This document shows, piece after piece, positions 27,567-35,381 of a stretch of DNA of 64,000 nt. Within the stretch, counting starts at the first letter, position 1. The number at the start of each line of letters is the position of its first letter. The stretch lies in the NCBI GenBank assembly GCA_013299115.1, contig JAAFKA010000013.1, positions 1-64,000 on the forward strand, written 5' to 3'. A program made the position numbers and the translations under genes. The notes under the pieces were generated by a model. The model was not told where the DNA came from, did no database searches, and saw nothing but the letters and a program-made list of their open reading frames with translations. The DNA comes from Cytophagales bacterium. GTDB lineage: Bacteria; Bacteroidota; Bacteroidia; Cytophagales; Thermoflexibacteraceae.

Positions 27567-28046
27567 TTAGCAACGATGTTTCCAAACTACTTTTGCTGTT
27601 TTGTTTTGAATATCTGCCCAACTGTTGGTTTCAAATTGCAACCAAACAACTCCACAAGGCAACAAAGTGAAAGGCAATTTGGTTAGACTTTCGGCAAAAA
27701 AACTTATACCCATATTATGATTAACTAACAAAACAGTTTCAATTTCCGTAGGCAAGTGGCAAAGCACATCAAACAACACACGAGGTGAAGCATTGTATAA
27801 TTCTTGGTAACTATCTATGTTGTCAAACCCAAAACCTATTTTTTCTCCCACCACTTGGGCTGTTGTGTAAGCTCTTATAGCCGAACTTGTTAGGATTTTT
27901 TCAGTCTTAAAGCCTCTTTCTGATAGTTCTTGTCCTAAAATAGCAGCTATTTGAATACCACTTGGCGTGAGTTCACGGTCGTGGTCTTTGAAAAAAGGAC
28001 TTTCAGTTTCTGCCTCCGAGTGACGGAGCAAAAGCAAGGTTTTCAT
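27567..28046 (-). CDS. histidine phosphatase, SixA-like
   Basis: A 159-residue member of the histidine phosphatase superfamily. The catalytic core is RHSEA (Arg8, His9 phospho-accepting), with Arg58 (SSAIRA) and His110 (LLVNHN). The short length and lack of lid inserts match SixA, which removes phosphate from His-containing phosphotransfer proteins, rather than the larger phosphoglycerate mutases. No phosphorelay gene lies next to it. A possible TAnnTTTG promoter lies upstream at 28072-28106. Confidence 0.88.
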   Translation of the reverse strand: MKTLLLLRHSEAETESPFFKDHDRELTPSGIQIAAILGQELSERGFKTEKILTSSAIRAYTTAQVVGEKIGFGFDNIDSYQELYNASPRVLFDVLCHLPTEIETVLLVNHNMGISFFAESLTKLPFTLLPCGVVWLQFETNSWADIQNKTAKVVWKHRC

Positions 28047-28071
28047 AAAATAATGGATTTAATGTAGTTTG

Positions 28072-28106
28072 CAAAGTTATTGCATTTGATTGTATAAGCC
28101 TGCAAA
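28072..28106 (-). promoter_or_regulatory. Bacteroidota-type promoter for the SixA-like gene
   Basis: On the minus strand, TAACTTTG (28079-28072) with TTTG (28106-28103) 23 bases upstream. The spacing is slightly longer than the usual 19-21. It lies 26 bases before the ATG. Confidence 0.5.
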
Positions 28107-28158
28107 AAGATTGTAAAAATTTAAATATTCTTTTATGCTAAACAAAACAAAACAAATT

Positions 28159-28305
28159 GGTTGTCCGACAATTTTTGTGGAAACGTAGAAACGTAGGAGG
28201 CTGTCCGAAAAGGCAAAAAAATGAAAAAAATTAAAATATAACTACTTGATTATCAATTATTTATATTTTGTAATATTCCAAAATTTTGCCTTTTCGGACA
28301 GCCTC
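28159..28305. repeat. composite repeat: GTTGTC repeat plus 109-bp GAGGCTGTCCGAAAAG palindromic element
   Basis: ggttgtccgacaatttttgt and gaaacgtag (28159-28197) run into a 109-bp element with perfect 22-bp terminal inverted repeats (28197-28218 and 28284-28305, core ctgtccgaaaaggcaaaa). The same two-part structure is at 13539-13811 in the opposite orientation. No ORF. It lies in the ~430-base gap between the SixA-like gene and the coiled-coil protein gene. Confidence 0.8.
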
Positions 28306-28379
28306 TCTTTTGGACTGCCAAAATTTTTGAGGTTATTTTAGGCAAGAAAACACGCCTAAAAAATTTTTTTCATATATTA

Positions 28380-28412
28380 TTTGTTTCTTTTTATTTTTTT
28401 TTTATACCTTTG
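28380..28412 (+). promoter_or_regulatory. Bacteroidota-type promoter
   Basis: TTTG at 28380-28383, a 21-base spacer, then TACCTTTG at 28405-28412, matching the TTTG / TAnnTTTG consensus. It lies 62 bases upstream of the ATG of the membrane coiled-coil gene, implying a leader of about 55 bases. Confidence 0.75.
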
Positions 28413-28473
28413 AGTTAAAGTAATACTTTAACCTTGTTTATTTACTTATCACATTTTAAAACAGTTAAGCTAT

Positions 28474-29541
28474 ATGAAATCAAAAGAAGGAATTGTTTTC
28501 ATTGCCATTGTTGCAGTGTTATCTATTGCGTTGCTTGCGGGAGGTTTTTGGGTGGTAAATACCAAAAAAGACCGTGACAAAAGAGATTTGCAAACAATGC
28601 TCGATGAATTAAGCCGTTTAGAGGCACGTGCAGCCACCGAATCAGGCTATGCCAAAGACGGTATTGCGGGTATGCCCAATGCAGACTCGGTAGTATCAGA
28701 GTTGGAAAGAGTTGGCGAGAACATTCGCAAAGACAAAACTCAGATAACCAATGCTCCTGATGCAGTGATGGCAAAGTACAAAGATTTTCAAGACCGCAAA
28801 GCTGTTTACGGCAATGCCATTGAATCTGCCGAAGCAGTACGCAACCAGTATGCTTCTACTTACATTACCAACATCAAAGACCAAGTAGCAAAATACAAAG
28901 GCGAATTAGATGCTGCTATCAAACGCAACAAATCTTTGTCTGCCCAGTTGGGTGGCTCTATGAAAAACCTCAAATTGGCTAAGGCTGACTTAGACAAAAT
29001 GAAGGCAAAATTAGCTGCCTTAGACAAAGCTGGTGCAGATTTGGCTGCTTTGCGTGGACAACTCGAACAGTCTAATGCCGAAAAAGCAAATCTAACTAAT
29101 TTGTTGGAGCAAAGCAAAAAAATGTTGCAAGAACAAGAGGCTCGTATTCAAGAATTATTGCCTTTGAACCAAAAAATCTTAAACTTCAAAGCACAGTATC
29201 AGTTGAGAAGTTCAGGCAAATTCATTGAGTTGGGTTCTTCGCCAGAAAACTTGCCTCGCCAAGTAGATGATATCAACATCAGCTTTGAGTGCGGTGCTGC
29301 CATGTTTGACAATGACGACAAAGACAAAATAGTCTATATGACTATCTTTGACCAAAGCAACAAGCCTTATCGTACTTACAACAGAGTGGCTTTGCGTATG
29401 CAATTAGACGGTAAATCTAACTTGTATAAAGCTAAACAACGCTATGAAATCAACAAAAAATTAGAGGAAGGTACTTACACTATTCGTTTGTTCTACAAAG
29501 AAAAACAAGTATTGGAAGACTATAAATTTACGTTGAACTAA
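28474..29541 (+). CDS. membrane-anchored coiled-coil protein of unknown function
   Basis: A 355-residue protein. A single N-terminal helix (~8-28, IVFIAIVAVLSIALLAGGFW) anchors it, followed by a long Ala/Lys/Asp/Glu-rich coiled coil (~30-230, e.g. LAKADLDKMKAKLAALDKAG and LEQSNAEKANLTNLLEQSKK), then a compact ~110-residue C-terminal domain (RQVDDINISFECGA, TYTIRLFYKEKQVLEDYKF) that looks like an immunoglobulin-type beta sandwich. The function is not recognised; a periplasmic structural or motility-related role is possible. A good promoter precedes it, and an inverted repeat follows. Confidence 0.8.
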   Translation: MKSKEGIVFIAIVAVLSIALLAGGFWVVNTKKDRDKRDLQTMLDELSRLEARAATESGYAKDGIAGMPNADSVVSELERVGENIRKDKTQITNAPDAVMAKYKDFQDRKAVYGNAIESAEAVRNQYASTYITNIKDQVAKYKGELDAAIKRNKSLSAQLGGSMKNLKLAKADLDKMKAKLAALDKAGADLAALRGQLEQSNAEKANLTNLLEQSKKMLQEQEARIQELLPLNQKILNFKAQYQLRSSGKFIELGSSPENLPRQVDDINISFECGAAMFDNDDKDKIVYMTIFDQSNKPYRTYNRVALRMQLDGKSNLYKAKQRYEINKKLEEGTYTIRLFYKEKQVLEDYKFTLN

Positions 29542-29551
29542 GTAGTTTAAT

Positions 29552-29667
29552 TTTGATAATGACATAATTAATTTGTACGTATTTAATTTATCAAATACAT
29601 TTCTGGATAAAGCATTTAATAAATCAAATGAATGATTTATGTACAAATTTATTATGTTGTTATCAAA
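29552..29667. repeat. 116-bp imperfect inverted repeat element
   Basis: Outer arms tttgataatgacataatta... and ...attatgttgttatcaaa pair over ~27 bases with three mismatches, with further internal pairing of atttgtac with gtacaaat. It is MITE-like in size but unrelated in sequence to the 101-bp family. It separates the coiled-coil gene from hemW. Confidence 0.65.
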
Positions 29668-29728
29668 GTTAGCTTTGCTGCGAATCTTTTTAATCATTAC
29701 CCAAGTTTAATCATTACCCAAGCAAAAT

Positions 29729-30844
29729 ATGCTCTACCTTCACATTCCTTTTTGCAAAAAAGCCTGCCACTACTGCGACTTCCATTTTAGTACCTCTTTG
29801 CAACAACAAAAACCAATGGTTGAGGCTCTTTGCACAGAAATAGCCTTACAAAAAGATTATTTAGACACCAAAATTTTGCACAGCATTTATTTTGGCGGGG
29901 GTACGCCGTCCTTGCTTACAGGCGATGAATTGCAACAAATTTTTGATACCATTCGCCAATATTTTACCATAGCCGATGATGCCGAAATTACCTTAGAGGC
30001 AAATCCTGATGACCTCCAACTTGCCAAATTGCAGACTCTCAAAGCCATAGGAATCAATAGATTGAGTATTGGTGTTCAAACTTTTAACGACCATTATCTC
30101 CAAACGATGAACCGTACCCATACGGCTGCGGAAGCCATAGCTTGTGTAGAAAATACCAAATTGATAGGCTTTAACAACTTTTCTATTGATTTAATGTATG
30201 GTTTTCCTGCTGCCAATCACCTGAATTGGCAAGCCGACATAGCTCAAGTGTTGGCGTTTCGTCCTACTCACATTTCTACCTATTGTCTTACCATAGAACC
30301 CAAAACTGCCCTGTACCACCAAGTAAAAACCAAACAATTTGTGCCAGCCTCTGATAATTTTGCTGCCGAACAATACGAAATTTTGATAGAACAATTAACC
30401 ACACAAGATTACCAACACTATGAAATTTCTAATTTTGCTTTGCCCACTTTTTATGCTCGCCACAACAGCAATTATTGGAAAAAAGGCAAATATTTGGGCA
30501 TAGGAGCTTCGGCTCACTCTTACAATGGCACAACAAGGCAAGCAAATATAGCTAACAACAACCTTTATATCAAGGCTATTCGACAAGGGCAAATTCCTGC
30601 CGAAATAGAGGTTTTGACCCCTGCCGAGCATATCAACGAATATATTTTGGTCAATTTACGCACCACTTGGGGCTGCAATCGAGAATGGCTGGCTACAAAC
30701 TACAACTACAAGTTTTCTGAAAAACTATTGGCTGCTTACGCCCAACAAGGTCTTATGGTTTATGATTCTCAAACTGTTTATTTGACTTCAAAAGGTAGGC
30801 TCTTGGCAGATAAAATTTGCAGTGATTTTTTTGTAGTTTTGTAA
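29729..30844 (+). CDS. hemW: radical SAM protein HemW
   Basis: A 371-residue radical SAM enzyme with the iron-sulfur motif C9-x3-C13-x2-C16 (FCKKACHYC). Following blocks are GGGTPSLL, EANPDD, RLSIGVQTFND, LMYGFP and the C-terminal HNSNYWKKGKYLGIGASAHS, all typical of HemW, formerly annotated as oxygen-independent coproporphyrinogen III oxidase. HemW is a heme-binding chaperone that delivers heme to respiratory proteins. Its Cys pattern CxxxCxxC lacks the extra Cys (CxxxCxxCxC) of true HemN, which agrees. It is followed by a TrmH-type methylase on the same strand. Confidence 0.95.
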   Translation: MLYLHIPFCKKACHYCDFHFSTSLQQQKPMVEALCTEIALQKDYLDTKILHSIYFGGGTPSLLTGDELQQIFDTIRQYFTIADDAEITLEANPDDLQLAKLQTLKAIGINRLSIGVQTFNDHYLQTMNRTHTAAEAIACVENTKLIGFNNFSIDLMYGFPAANHLNWQADIAQVLAFRPTHISTYCLTIEPKTALYHQVKTKQFVPASDNFAAEQYEILIEQLTTQDYQHYEISNFALPTFYARHNSNYWKKGKYLGIGASAHSYNGTTRQANIANNNLYIKAIRQGQIPAEIEVLTPAEHINEYILVNLRTTWGCNREWLATNYNYKFSEKLLAAYAQQGLMVYDSQTVYLTSKGRLLADKICSDFFVVL

Positions 30845-30901
30845 TCAAATCAAAGGCACCTAAAAATAATTAGTTTAAATCATTTATAAAAAAACAAAAA
30901 A

Positions 30902-31444
30902 ATGCGAAAACTTACTATGGAGGAACTTAATAGAGTTTCTCCCAAAACTTACAAACAACAACAAAACGAAAAAATAGTAGTTGTTTTAGATAATATACGA
31001 AGTATGCACAATGTAGGGGCAGCTTTCCGCACTGCTGATGCCTTCGGCGCAGGACATCTCTACCTCTGTGGCTTAACAGGTAAGCCCCCCCACCGCGAAA
31101 TAGAAAAAACAGCTTTGGGAGCTACCGACTCCGTTTCTTGGACTTACTATGAACAAACAACAGACCTTTTGCCTATTCTCCAACAAGCTGGTTATCAACT
31201 CATTGCTATCGAACAGACTACACAAAGCATAGCTTTACAAGACTTTCCTTTTGCACCTACACAAAACTATGCCTTGATTTTTGGCAATGAAGTTTTTGGT
31301 GTAGCAGATGAGGTAATGCCACATTGCAACTTTGCCATAGAAATTCCCCAAGAAGGCACTAAACATTCTCTAAATGTTTCGGTTTGTGTGGGCGTAGTCT
31401 TATGGCAATATATAGCCCGCGTAAAATTAGCTAATCACTTTTAA
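30902..31444 (+). CDS. SpoU/TrmH-family RNA 2'-O-methyltransferase
   Basis: A 180-residue SPOUT-fold methylase. Motif 1 is NIRSMHNVGAAFRTADAFG, motif 2 is FGNEVFGV, and motif 3 is IPQEGTKHSLNVSVCVGVVL, forming the knotted AdoMet site. It methylates the 2'-O of ribose in tRNA or rRNA; the exact target (G18 of tRNA or a 23S position) cannot be inferred. The length is that of the minimal family. It lies 57 bases after hemW. Confidence 0.93.
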   Translation: MRKLTMEELNRVSPKTYKQQQNEKIVVVLDNIRSMHNVGAAFRTADAFGAGHLYLCGLTGKPPHREIEKTALGATDSVSWTYYEQTTDLLPILQQAGYQLIAIEQTTQSIALQDFPFAPTQNYALIFGNEVFGVADEVMPHCNFAIEIPQEGTKHSLNVSVCVGVVLWQYIARVKLANHF

Positions 31445-31540
31445 GGAAACTGCTAATTTTTTTTGCATAAAATTATTTTTGTAACATTTTTTTTTGTTTA
31501 TTGTTTATCTTTTATTTACCAAAACATCTTAAACAAAAAT

Positions 31541-32395
31541 ATGGGTGCAAATACTATTCGTGTGGCTGTAATAGACCTCTACAATGGGGCTGCCAACCAA
31601 GGAATGAGAGGAGTCAAAGAAATTTTGACTGAAAGAAGTGGAAAAGTTAATGGGCAAACCATAGTCTATGACATCTTTGAGGCTCGCAACAAAGACGAGA
31701 TGCCTTCAACCAATTACGATTTGTATGTTTCAAGCGGAGGCCCTGGTAGCCCGTTTGATGGCGAAGGGTTGCGTTGGGAAAAAGAATATTTTGACCTCAT
31801 AGACAAACTTTGGAATCACAACCAAAAAAATACTGTAGAAAGTCGCAAGCATGTCTTCTTTATTTGCCACTCTTTCCAAATGGCTTGCCGTTTTTTTGAC
31901 GTGGCACAAGTTACCAAACGCCGTTCTACTTCTTTCGGCGTGTTGCCTGTTCATAAAACCAGTGATTCGCAACATGACAGCGTATTCAGTCATTTGCCTG
32001 AGCCTTTTTATGCAGTGGACTCCAGAGATTGGCAGGCAGTGCAGCCCAATAATAAGAAACTCAAAAGTTTAGGGGCAAAAATTTTGGCTTTGGAAAAAAT
32101 ACGTCCTCATGTAGAATTAGAAAGGGCAATTATGGCTATCCGTTTTTCTGAGGAGTTTTTGGCTACACAGTTTCACCCTGAAGCCGACCCTACGGGTATG
32201 AATATCCACTTCCAAAAGGAAGATAAACGCAAGGCAGTCATAGAAACTTATGGCGAAAGCAAGTACAAAGACATGATTAAGCACCTCAATGACCCCGACA
32301 AAATCAACTTGACGCATACCTTGTGTATTCCAGAGTTTATTTCACAGGCAATAAAAAAAATAAGACCTGTGGAACAAGTAGCAACAAATTGCTAA
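31541..32395 (+). CDS. class I glutamine amidotransferase-like protein, GMP-synthase-like
   Basis: A 284-residue protein starting at the ATG at 31541; an upstream in-frame ATG (31463) would add an AT-rich stretch that looks like leader. The triad of class I amidotransferases is complete: Cys109 (FFICHSFQM), His212 and Glu214 (FHPEADP), with the oxyanion segment SSGGPGSP. The C-terminal ~70 residues are extra relative to simple GATase domains. There is no synthase partner, so it may be a stand-alone glutaminase/hydrolase of the GMP-synthase-like family. The substrate is unknown. Confidence 0.85.
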   Translation: MGANTIRVAVIDLYNGAANQGMRGVKEILTERSGKVNGQTIVYDIFEARNKDEMPSTNYDLYVSSGGPGSPFDGEGLRWEKEYFDLIDKLWNHNQKNTVESRKHVFFICHSFQMACRFFDVAQVTKRRSTSFGVLPVHKTSDSQHDSVFSHLPEPFYAVDSRDWQAVQPNNKKLKSLGAKILALEKIRPHVELERAIMAIRFSEEFLATQFHPEADPTGMNIHFQKEDKRKAVIETYGESKYKDMIKHLNDPDKINLTHTLCIPEFISQAIKKIRPVEQVATNC

Positions 32396-32440
32396 ATATT
32401 TTGCCGTTTTAGGCAGCACATATAAAAGCAATTTATTTGC

Positions 32441-32941
32441 TCATTTTGTCCGTACAAAAGCCATTGCTTTGCCATAAAAGAAACTCAAATCCTGATATTT
32501 GGCTATAAAAGCTTGCAAATCCTTTGAGTTTTCGAACTTTTCTTTGATATGCTCCGACAAGGGCAACAGTGCTACCTGCTGTTTGTCTTTTGAAAACTCT
32601 ACTTTGTAGAGCAAATAGCCTTTGTTGCCTTTGTCGGTTTTTAAGTTCCAAAATAGAGTACCAGCCACTAAAGACAAATGTCCTGTGTATTCTTCTTTTC
32701 TGTAAACCTCTAAAGCCTCGTCCAGCGTGTTTTCTATAATAAGATAATGATAAGTATCCAACTTTTTGAATTCATAAAAATCTTTGTTGGTACTTTCTGC
32801 ATCTTTCCATTTGCCTAAGACTGTTTCGTCTATTGGAATTTGTGGACTGTCAATCGGAATTACTGACTCGTAAGGGCAGCCTGTGCAGCAGAATAAGACC
32901 AACAACAAAACAAAGTAATGATAAATTTTTTGGTGTTTCAT
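32441..32941 (-). CDS. putative lipoprotein of unknown function
   Basis: A 166-residue protein. The ATG at 32941 is preferred because it gives MKHQKIYHYFVLLLVLFCCTGC, a lipoprotein signal; the frame is open further upstream but that part lacks a signal. The mature domain (~40-166) looks like a small beta-rich fold (VLGKWKDAESTNKDFYEF, HYLIIE, YLLYKVEF) reminiscent of lipocalin-like lipoproteins starting with GKW. No family is assigned. Convergent with the amidotransferase gene. Confidence 0.75.
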   Translation of the reverse strand: MKHQKIYHYFVLLLVLFCCTGCPYESVIPIDSPQIPIDETVLGKWKDAESTNKDFYEFKKLDTYHYLIIENTLDEALEVYRKEEYTGHLSLVAGTLFWNLKTDKGNKGYLLYKVEFSKDKQQVALLPLSEHIKEKFENSKDLQAFIAKYQDLSFFYGKAMAFVRTK

Positions 32942-33133
32942 TTTGTTAGAAATAGATATGAAAATTGTATATAAAATTAAATAAACTGCTCTGGTACAGA
33001 TTAATGAGTGTATTGAGCATAAAATTGCAACCTTTTTATACAAGAATAGACCTGTATAGGCACGACTTGCAATTTATACAAGATTTAGCTTGAATACTAC
33101 TTTTAATTTTACAAAACATTAACAGTGTAGGAT

Positions 33134-33165
33134 TTTGCAATACAAGTCTTTTTTTCATACTTTTG
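33134..33165 (+). promoter_or_regulatory. Bacteroidota-type promoter for lptE-coaX
   Basis: TTTG at 33134-33137, a 20-base spacer, then TACTTTTG at 33158-33165, a full match to TTTG / TAnnTTTG. The expected transcript start is ~10 bases before the ATG at 33183, so the leader is very short. Confidence 0.75.
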
Positions 33166-33182
33166 GTAAATTTTGCTTTGCA

Positions 33183-33713
33183 ATGAAAGTAGTCCGTTTG
33201 TTTATCGCCAGCCTTTGGTTGGCATTGGTTTTGGGTAGCTGTGCCAGACCTCCCAGCATTTCGTTTAATGGGGCTTCGTTGTCGCCAGAGATGAAATCTA
33301 TTACCATTCGCAACTTTTATAGTGATGTGGCAGCAGGTCCTGCCAATATCAATATTCAATTTACAGAAAAACTGAAAGAGTTTTACCAACGCAATACCCG
33401 TTTAGCCGTAGTAAACGACAACGGCGATTTGAGTTTGGAAGGCACAATTACAGATTATAGCATAGCTCCTATTGCTCCTGTGGCAGGTACTGGCGATTTT
33501 CAACAGATAGCAGGGCAGCAACGCCTAAGTATTACTGTAAAAGTGCAATATACCAATGCCAAAGACAGTGGCAAAGATTTTGACCAATCTTTTACGCAGT
33601 TTTCAGATTTTCCGCCCAATACAAACCTCAACCAAATAGATGCCTCGTTGATTGACGACATTTTTAAACGCATAGTATTAGATATTTTTAACAAATCAGT
33701 AGGAGATTGGTAA
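33183..33713 (+). CDS. lptE: LptE-like LPS-assembly lipoprotein
   Basis: A 176-residue lipoprotein. The ATG at 33183 gives MKVVRLFIASLWLALVLGSC with Cys 20. The mature protein has the Bacteroidota LptE pattern: a SISFNGASLSPEMKSITIRNF strand pair, FTEKLKEFYQRNTRLAVV, then GDLSLEGTITDYSIAP. LptE plugs the LptD barrel that inserts lipopolysaccharide into the outer membrane. It lies 3 bases before coaX, so both share the promoter at 33134-33165. Confidence 0.85.
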   Translation: MKVVRLFIASLWLALVLGSCARPPSISFNGASLSPEMKSITIRNFYSDVAAGPANINIQFTEKLKEFYQRNTRLAVVNDNGDLSLEGTITDYSIAPIAPVAGTGDFQQIAGQQRLSITVKVQYTNAKDSGKDFDQSFTQFSDFPPNTNLNQIDASLIDDIFKRIVLDIFNKSVGDW

Positions 33714-33716
33714 AAG

Positions 33717-34505
33717 ATGACAAATCTATTGTTAGCCATAGACACAGGCAATTCGGACACTGTTTTTGGAATTTTTGAAGGAGAAACCATTTTGTTTCAA
33801 TGGCGGACTCCCTCGTCTTTGCAGTGGACTACTGCCGATTATGCCATGTTTATTCGGAGTTACCTCTTAGAATTGGACATCAAACCTTCGGCTGTGCAAC
33901 GCGTGGTGTATAGCAGCGTGGTGCCTGCCTTGACTGCTACGATTTTACAAGCTACAGAAACTATGTTTGCCTGCAAACCCTTGTTAGTAGAGGCTTCTCT
34001 TTACCATGCCTTGCCCATTAAGCCTATCAACACCAAAGAAATAGGTACAGACCTTGTGGCAAATGCCACTGCAGCCTACTCCCGATACAAACAAGCCTGC
34101 ATTGTGGTCGACTTTGGTACTGCCCTCACTTTTACCACCATTGCCGCCGATGGCACCTTGATTGGCGTTGCCATTGCCCCTGGAATAAAAACGGCTTTGC
34201 GTGCCTTAGTGCAAAATACGGCTCAGCTGCCCGAAGTTCCTCTCGAAATTCCTACTTCGGCTTTGGGGAAAAACACAACCCAAGCCCTGCAAGCTGGCAT
34301 TTTGTTGGGTTATGTAGGTTTAGTCAAAGAATTGTTGGCAAGTATCAAAGCAGAACTCAAAGTAAAACATTGTCCTGTCATAGCCACAGGGGGCTTGGCT
34401 TTTGTGATGAAACCCTTAGACGAGTTTTTTGTGGAAATGGACGTAAACCTGACCTTAGACGGCTTGCGGTTAATTGGAAAATATGTGCAAAAAAATCCTC
34501 TGTAG
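33717..34505 (+). CDS. coaX: type III pantothenate kinase
   Basis: A 262-residue ASKHA-fold kinase. Hallmarks are AIDTGNSDTVFGIF (phosphate loop), EIGTDLVANATAAY, VVDFGTALTFTTI and VIATGGLA. It phosphorylates pantothenate in the first step of coenzyme A synthesis, ATP-dependent and insensitive to CoA feedback. The start is 3 bases after the lptE stop, indicating translational coupling. panB, also in pantothenate synthesis, is found at 59189-60004 in this window. Confidence 0.95.
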   Translation: MTNLLLAIDTGNSDTVFGIFEGETILFQWRTPSSLQWTTADYAMFIRSYLLELDIKPSAVQRVVYSSVVPALTATILQATETMFACKPLLVEASLYHALPIKPINTKEIGTDLVANATAAYSRYKQACIVVDFGTALTFTTIAADGTLIGVAIAPGIKTALRALVQNTAQLPEVPLEIPTSALGKNTTQALQAGILLGYVGLVKELLASIKAELKVKHCPVIATGGLAFVMKPLDEFFVEMDVNLTLDGLRLIGKYVQKNPL

Positions 34506-34613
34506 GCAATTAATTGCCTATTTCTGATAAAAAACAAGACAAAATAAAGCAAATGAAAGATTTGTTTTTATCTGCTACTTTTTTGGGGCATCTATTTTTT
34601 AACTTTTACCAAT

Positions 34614-34713
34614 AGAGGTTATTACGATAATTTTTGCATAGAAAATTACCTATTGATTTTCAGCTAATTGACCTTGCACCCTGAAGGGTACGGTACAAAT
34701 CGTAATAACCTCT
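34614..34713. repeat. MITE-like element, copy C
   Basis: A 100-bp element with perfect 15-bp terminal inverted repeats (agaggttattacgat and atcgtaataacctct), flanked by TA on both sides when extended one base (tagagg..cctcta), compatible with a TA target duplication. Same orientation as copy B. No ORF. It lies downstream of coaX. Confidence 0.92.
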
Positions 34714-34804
34714 AATAGTTCAATGTAAGTTTTTTGCAAAAAATTTTAACAAATTCAACTTTTTTTATATTTTGCACAATTATTGAATTAAAGTTTTTGC
34801 AAAA

Positions 34805-34931
34805 GTAGTGTAGTATGGGTTTCAGCCCGCACATTTTTAATTATGCAAAGCTATATTTTCAAAAATTCATACAAAAATTGATGTTTAAAAAACTTAATTG
34901 AGTTAGGTGTGGACTGAAGTCCACACTACAA
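34805..34931. repeat. inverted pair of GTAG-footed REP-like hairpins
   Basis: gtagtatgggtttcagcccg (hairpin, 34810-34829) and, inverted, gtgtggactgaagtccacac followed by tac (34908-34930). Read from the other strand the second is GTAGTGTGGACTTCAGTCC. The two face each other about 75 bases apart, like the paired REPs (REPINs) of other bacteria. They lie upstream of the rhodanese gene. Confidence 0.75.
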
Positions 34932-34963
34932 AATTATGCAACTTACACCAACTACCAATTTTT

Positions 34964-35275
34964 ATGCACAATTTGACACCAACACAAGCACAAGAGCAGA
35001 TAAAAACCAACAGTGGCGAACTCCTCGATGTGCGAACTGCATCTGAATACGAAGCAGGTTATATACAAAATGCTCAAAATATAGATTTTCTAAGCGGAGA
35101 ATTTGAACGTACAATTCCAACCTTAGACAAGAATAAAACGTATTATCTCTATTGCAAGTCAGGAGGACGAAGTGGCAAAGCTACCGACCTTTTGTTGGCT
35201 GCTGGTTTCGAAAAAGTTTACAACATTGGCGGTTTCGAGATGCTGGCAGCAGCAGGGTTTCCTGTGGAATATTAA
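34964..35275 (+). CDS. rhodanese-like sulfurtransferase
   Basis: A 103-residue single-domain rhodanese. The ATG at 34964 is preferred; an upstream frame from 34907 runs into a REP-like hairpin. Blocks are LLDVRTASEYEAGYIQNAQNID and the active-site loop YCKSGGRSGKA with the catalytic Cys, then GFEKVYNIGGFEML. It carries sulfur as Cys persulfide between donor and acceptor in the cytoplasm. Stand-alone PspE/GlpE-type proteins of this length are common. A long hairpin follows at 35291-35347. Confidence 0.92.
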   Translation: MHNLTPTQAQEQIKTNSGELLDVRTASEYEAGYIQNAQNIDFLSGEFERTIPTLDKNKTYYLYCKSGGRSGKATDLLLAAGFEKVYNIGGFEMLAAAGFPVEY

Positions 35276-35290
35276 AAGTAATGAATGATT

Positions 35291-35347
35291 TAAAATTTGT
35301 TTAAAGATGTCATCTTTTGAAAAGATGACATCTTCAAACAAATTTTA
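35291..35347. repeat. long palindrome, AAGATGTCATCTTTT family
   Basis: aaaatttgtttaaagatgtc and its matching arm gacatcttcaaacaaatttt enclose an atctttt/aaaagat core; the stem is ~26 bp with one mismatch. The same GATGTCATCTTTT core is in the 71-bp palindrome at 40287-40357. It lies after the rhodanese gene and 35 bases before the four-GAF phosphatase. Confidence 0.8.
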
Positions 35348-35381
35348 AAACGCATTTTAAGTAAAACTAAAACTAACAAAG

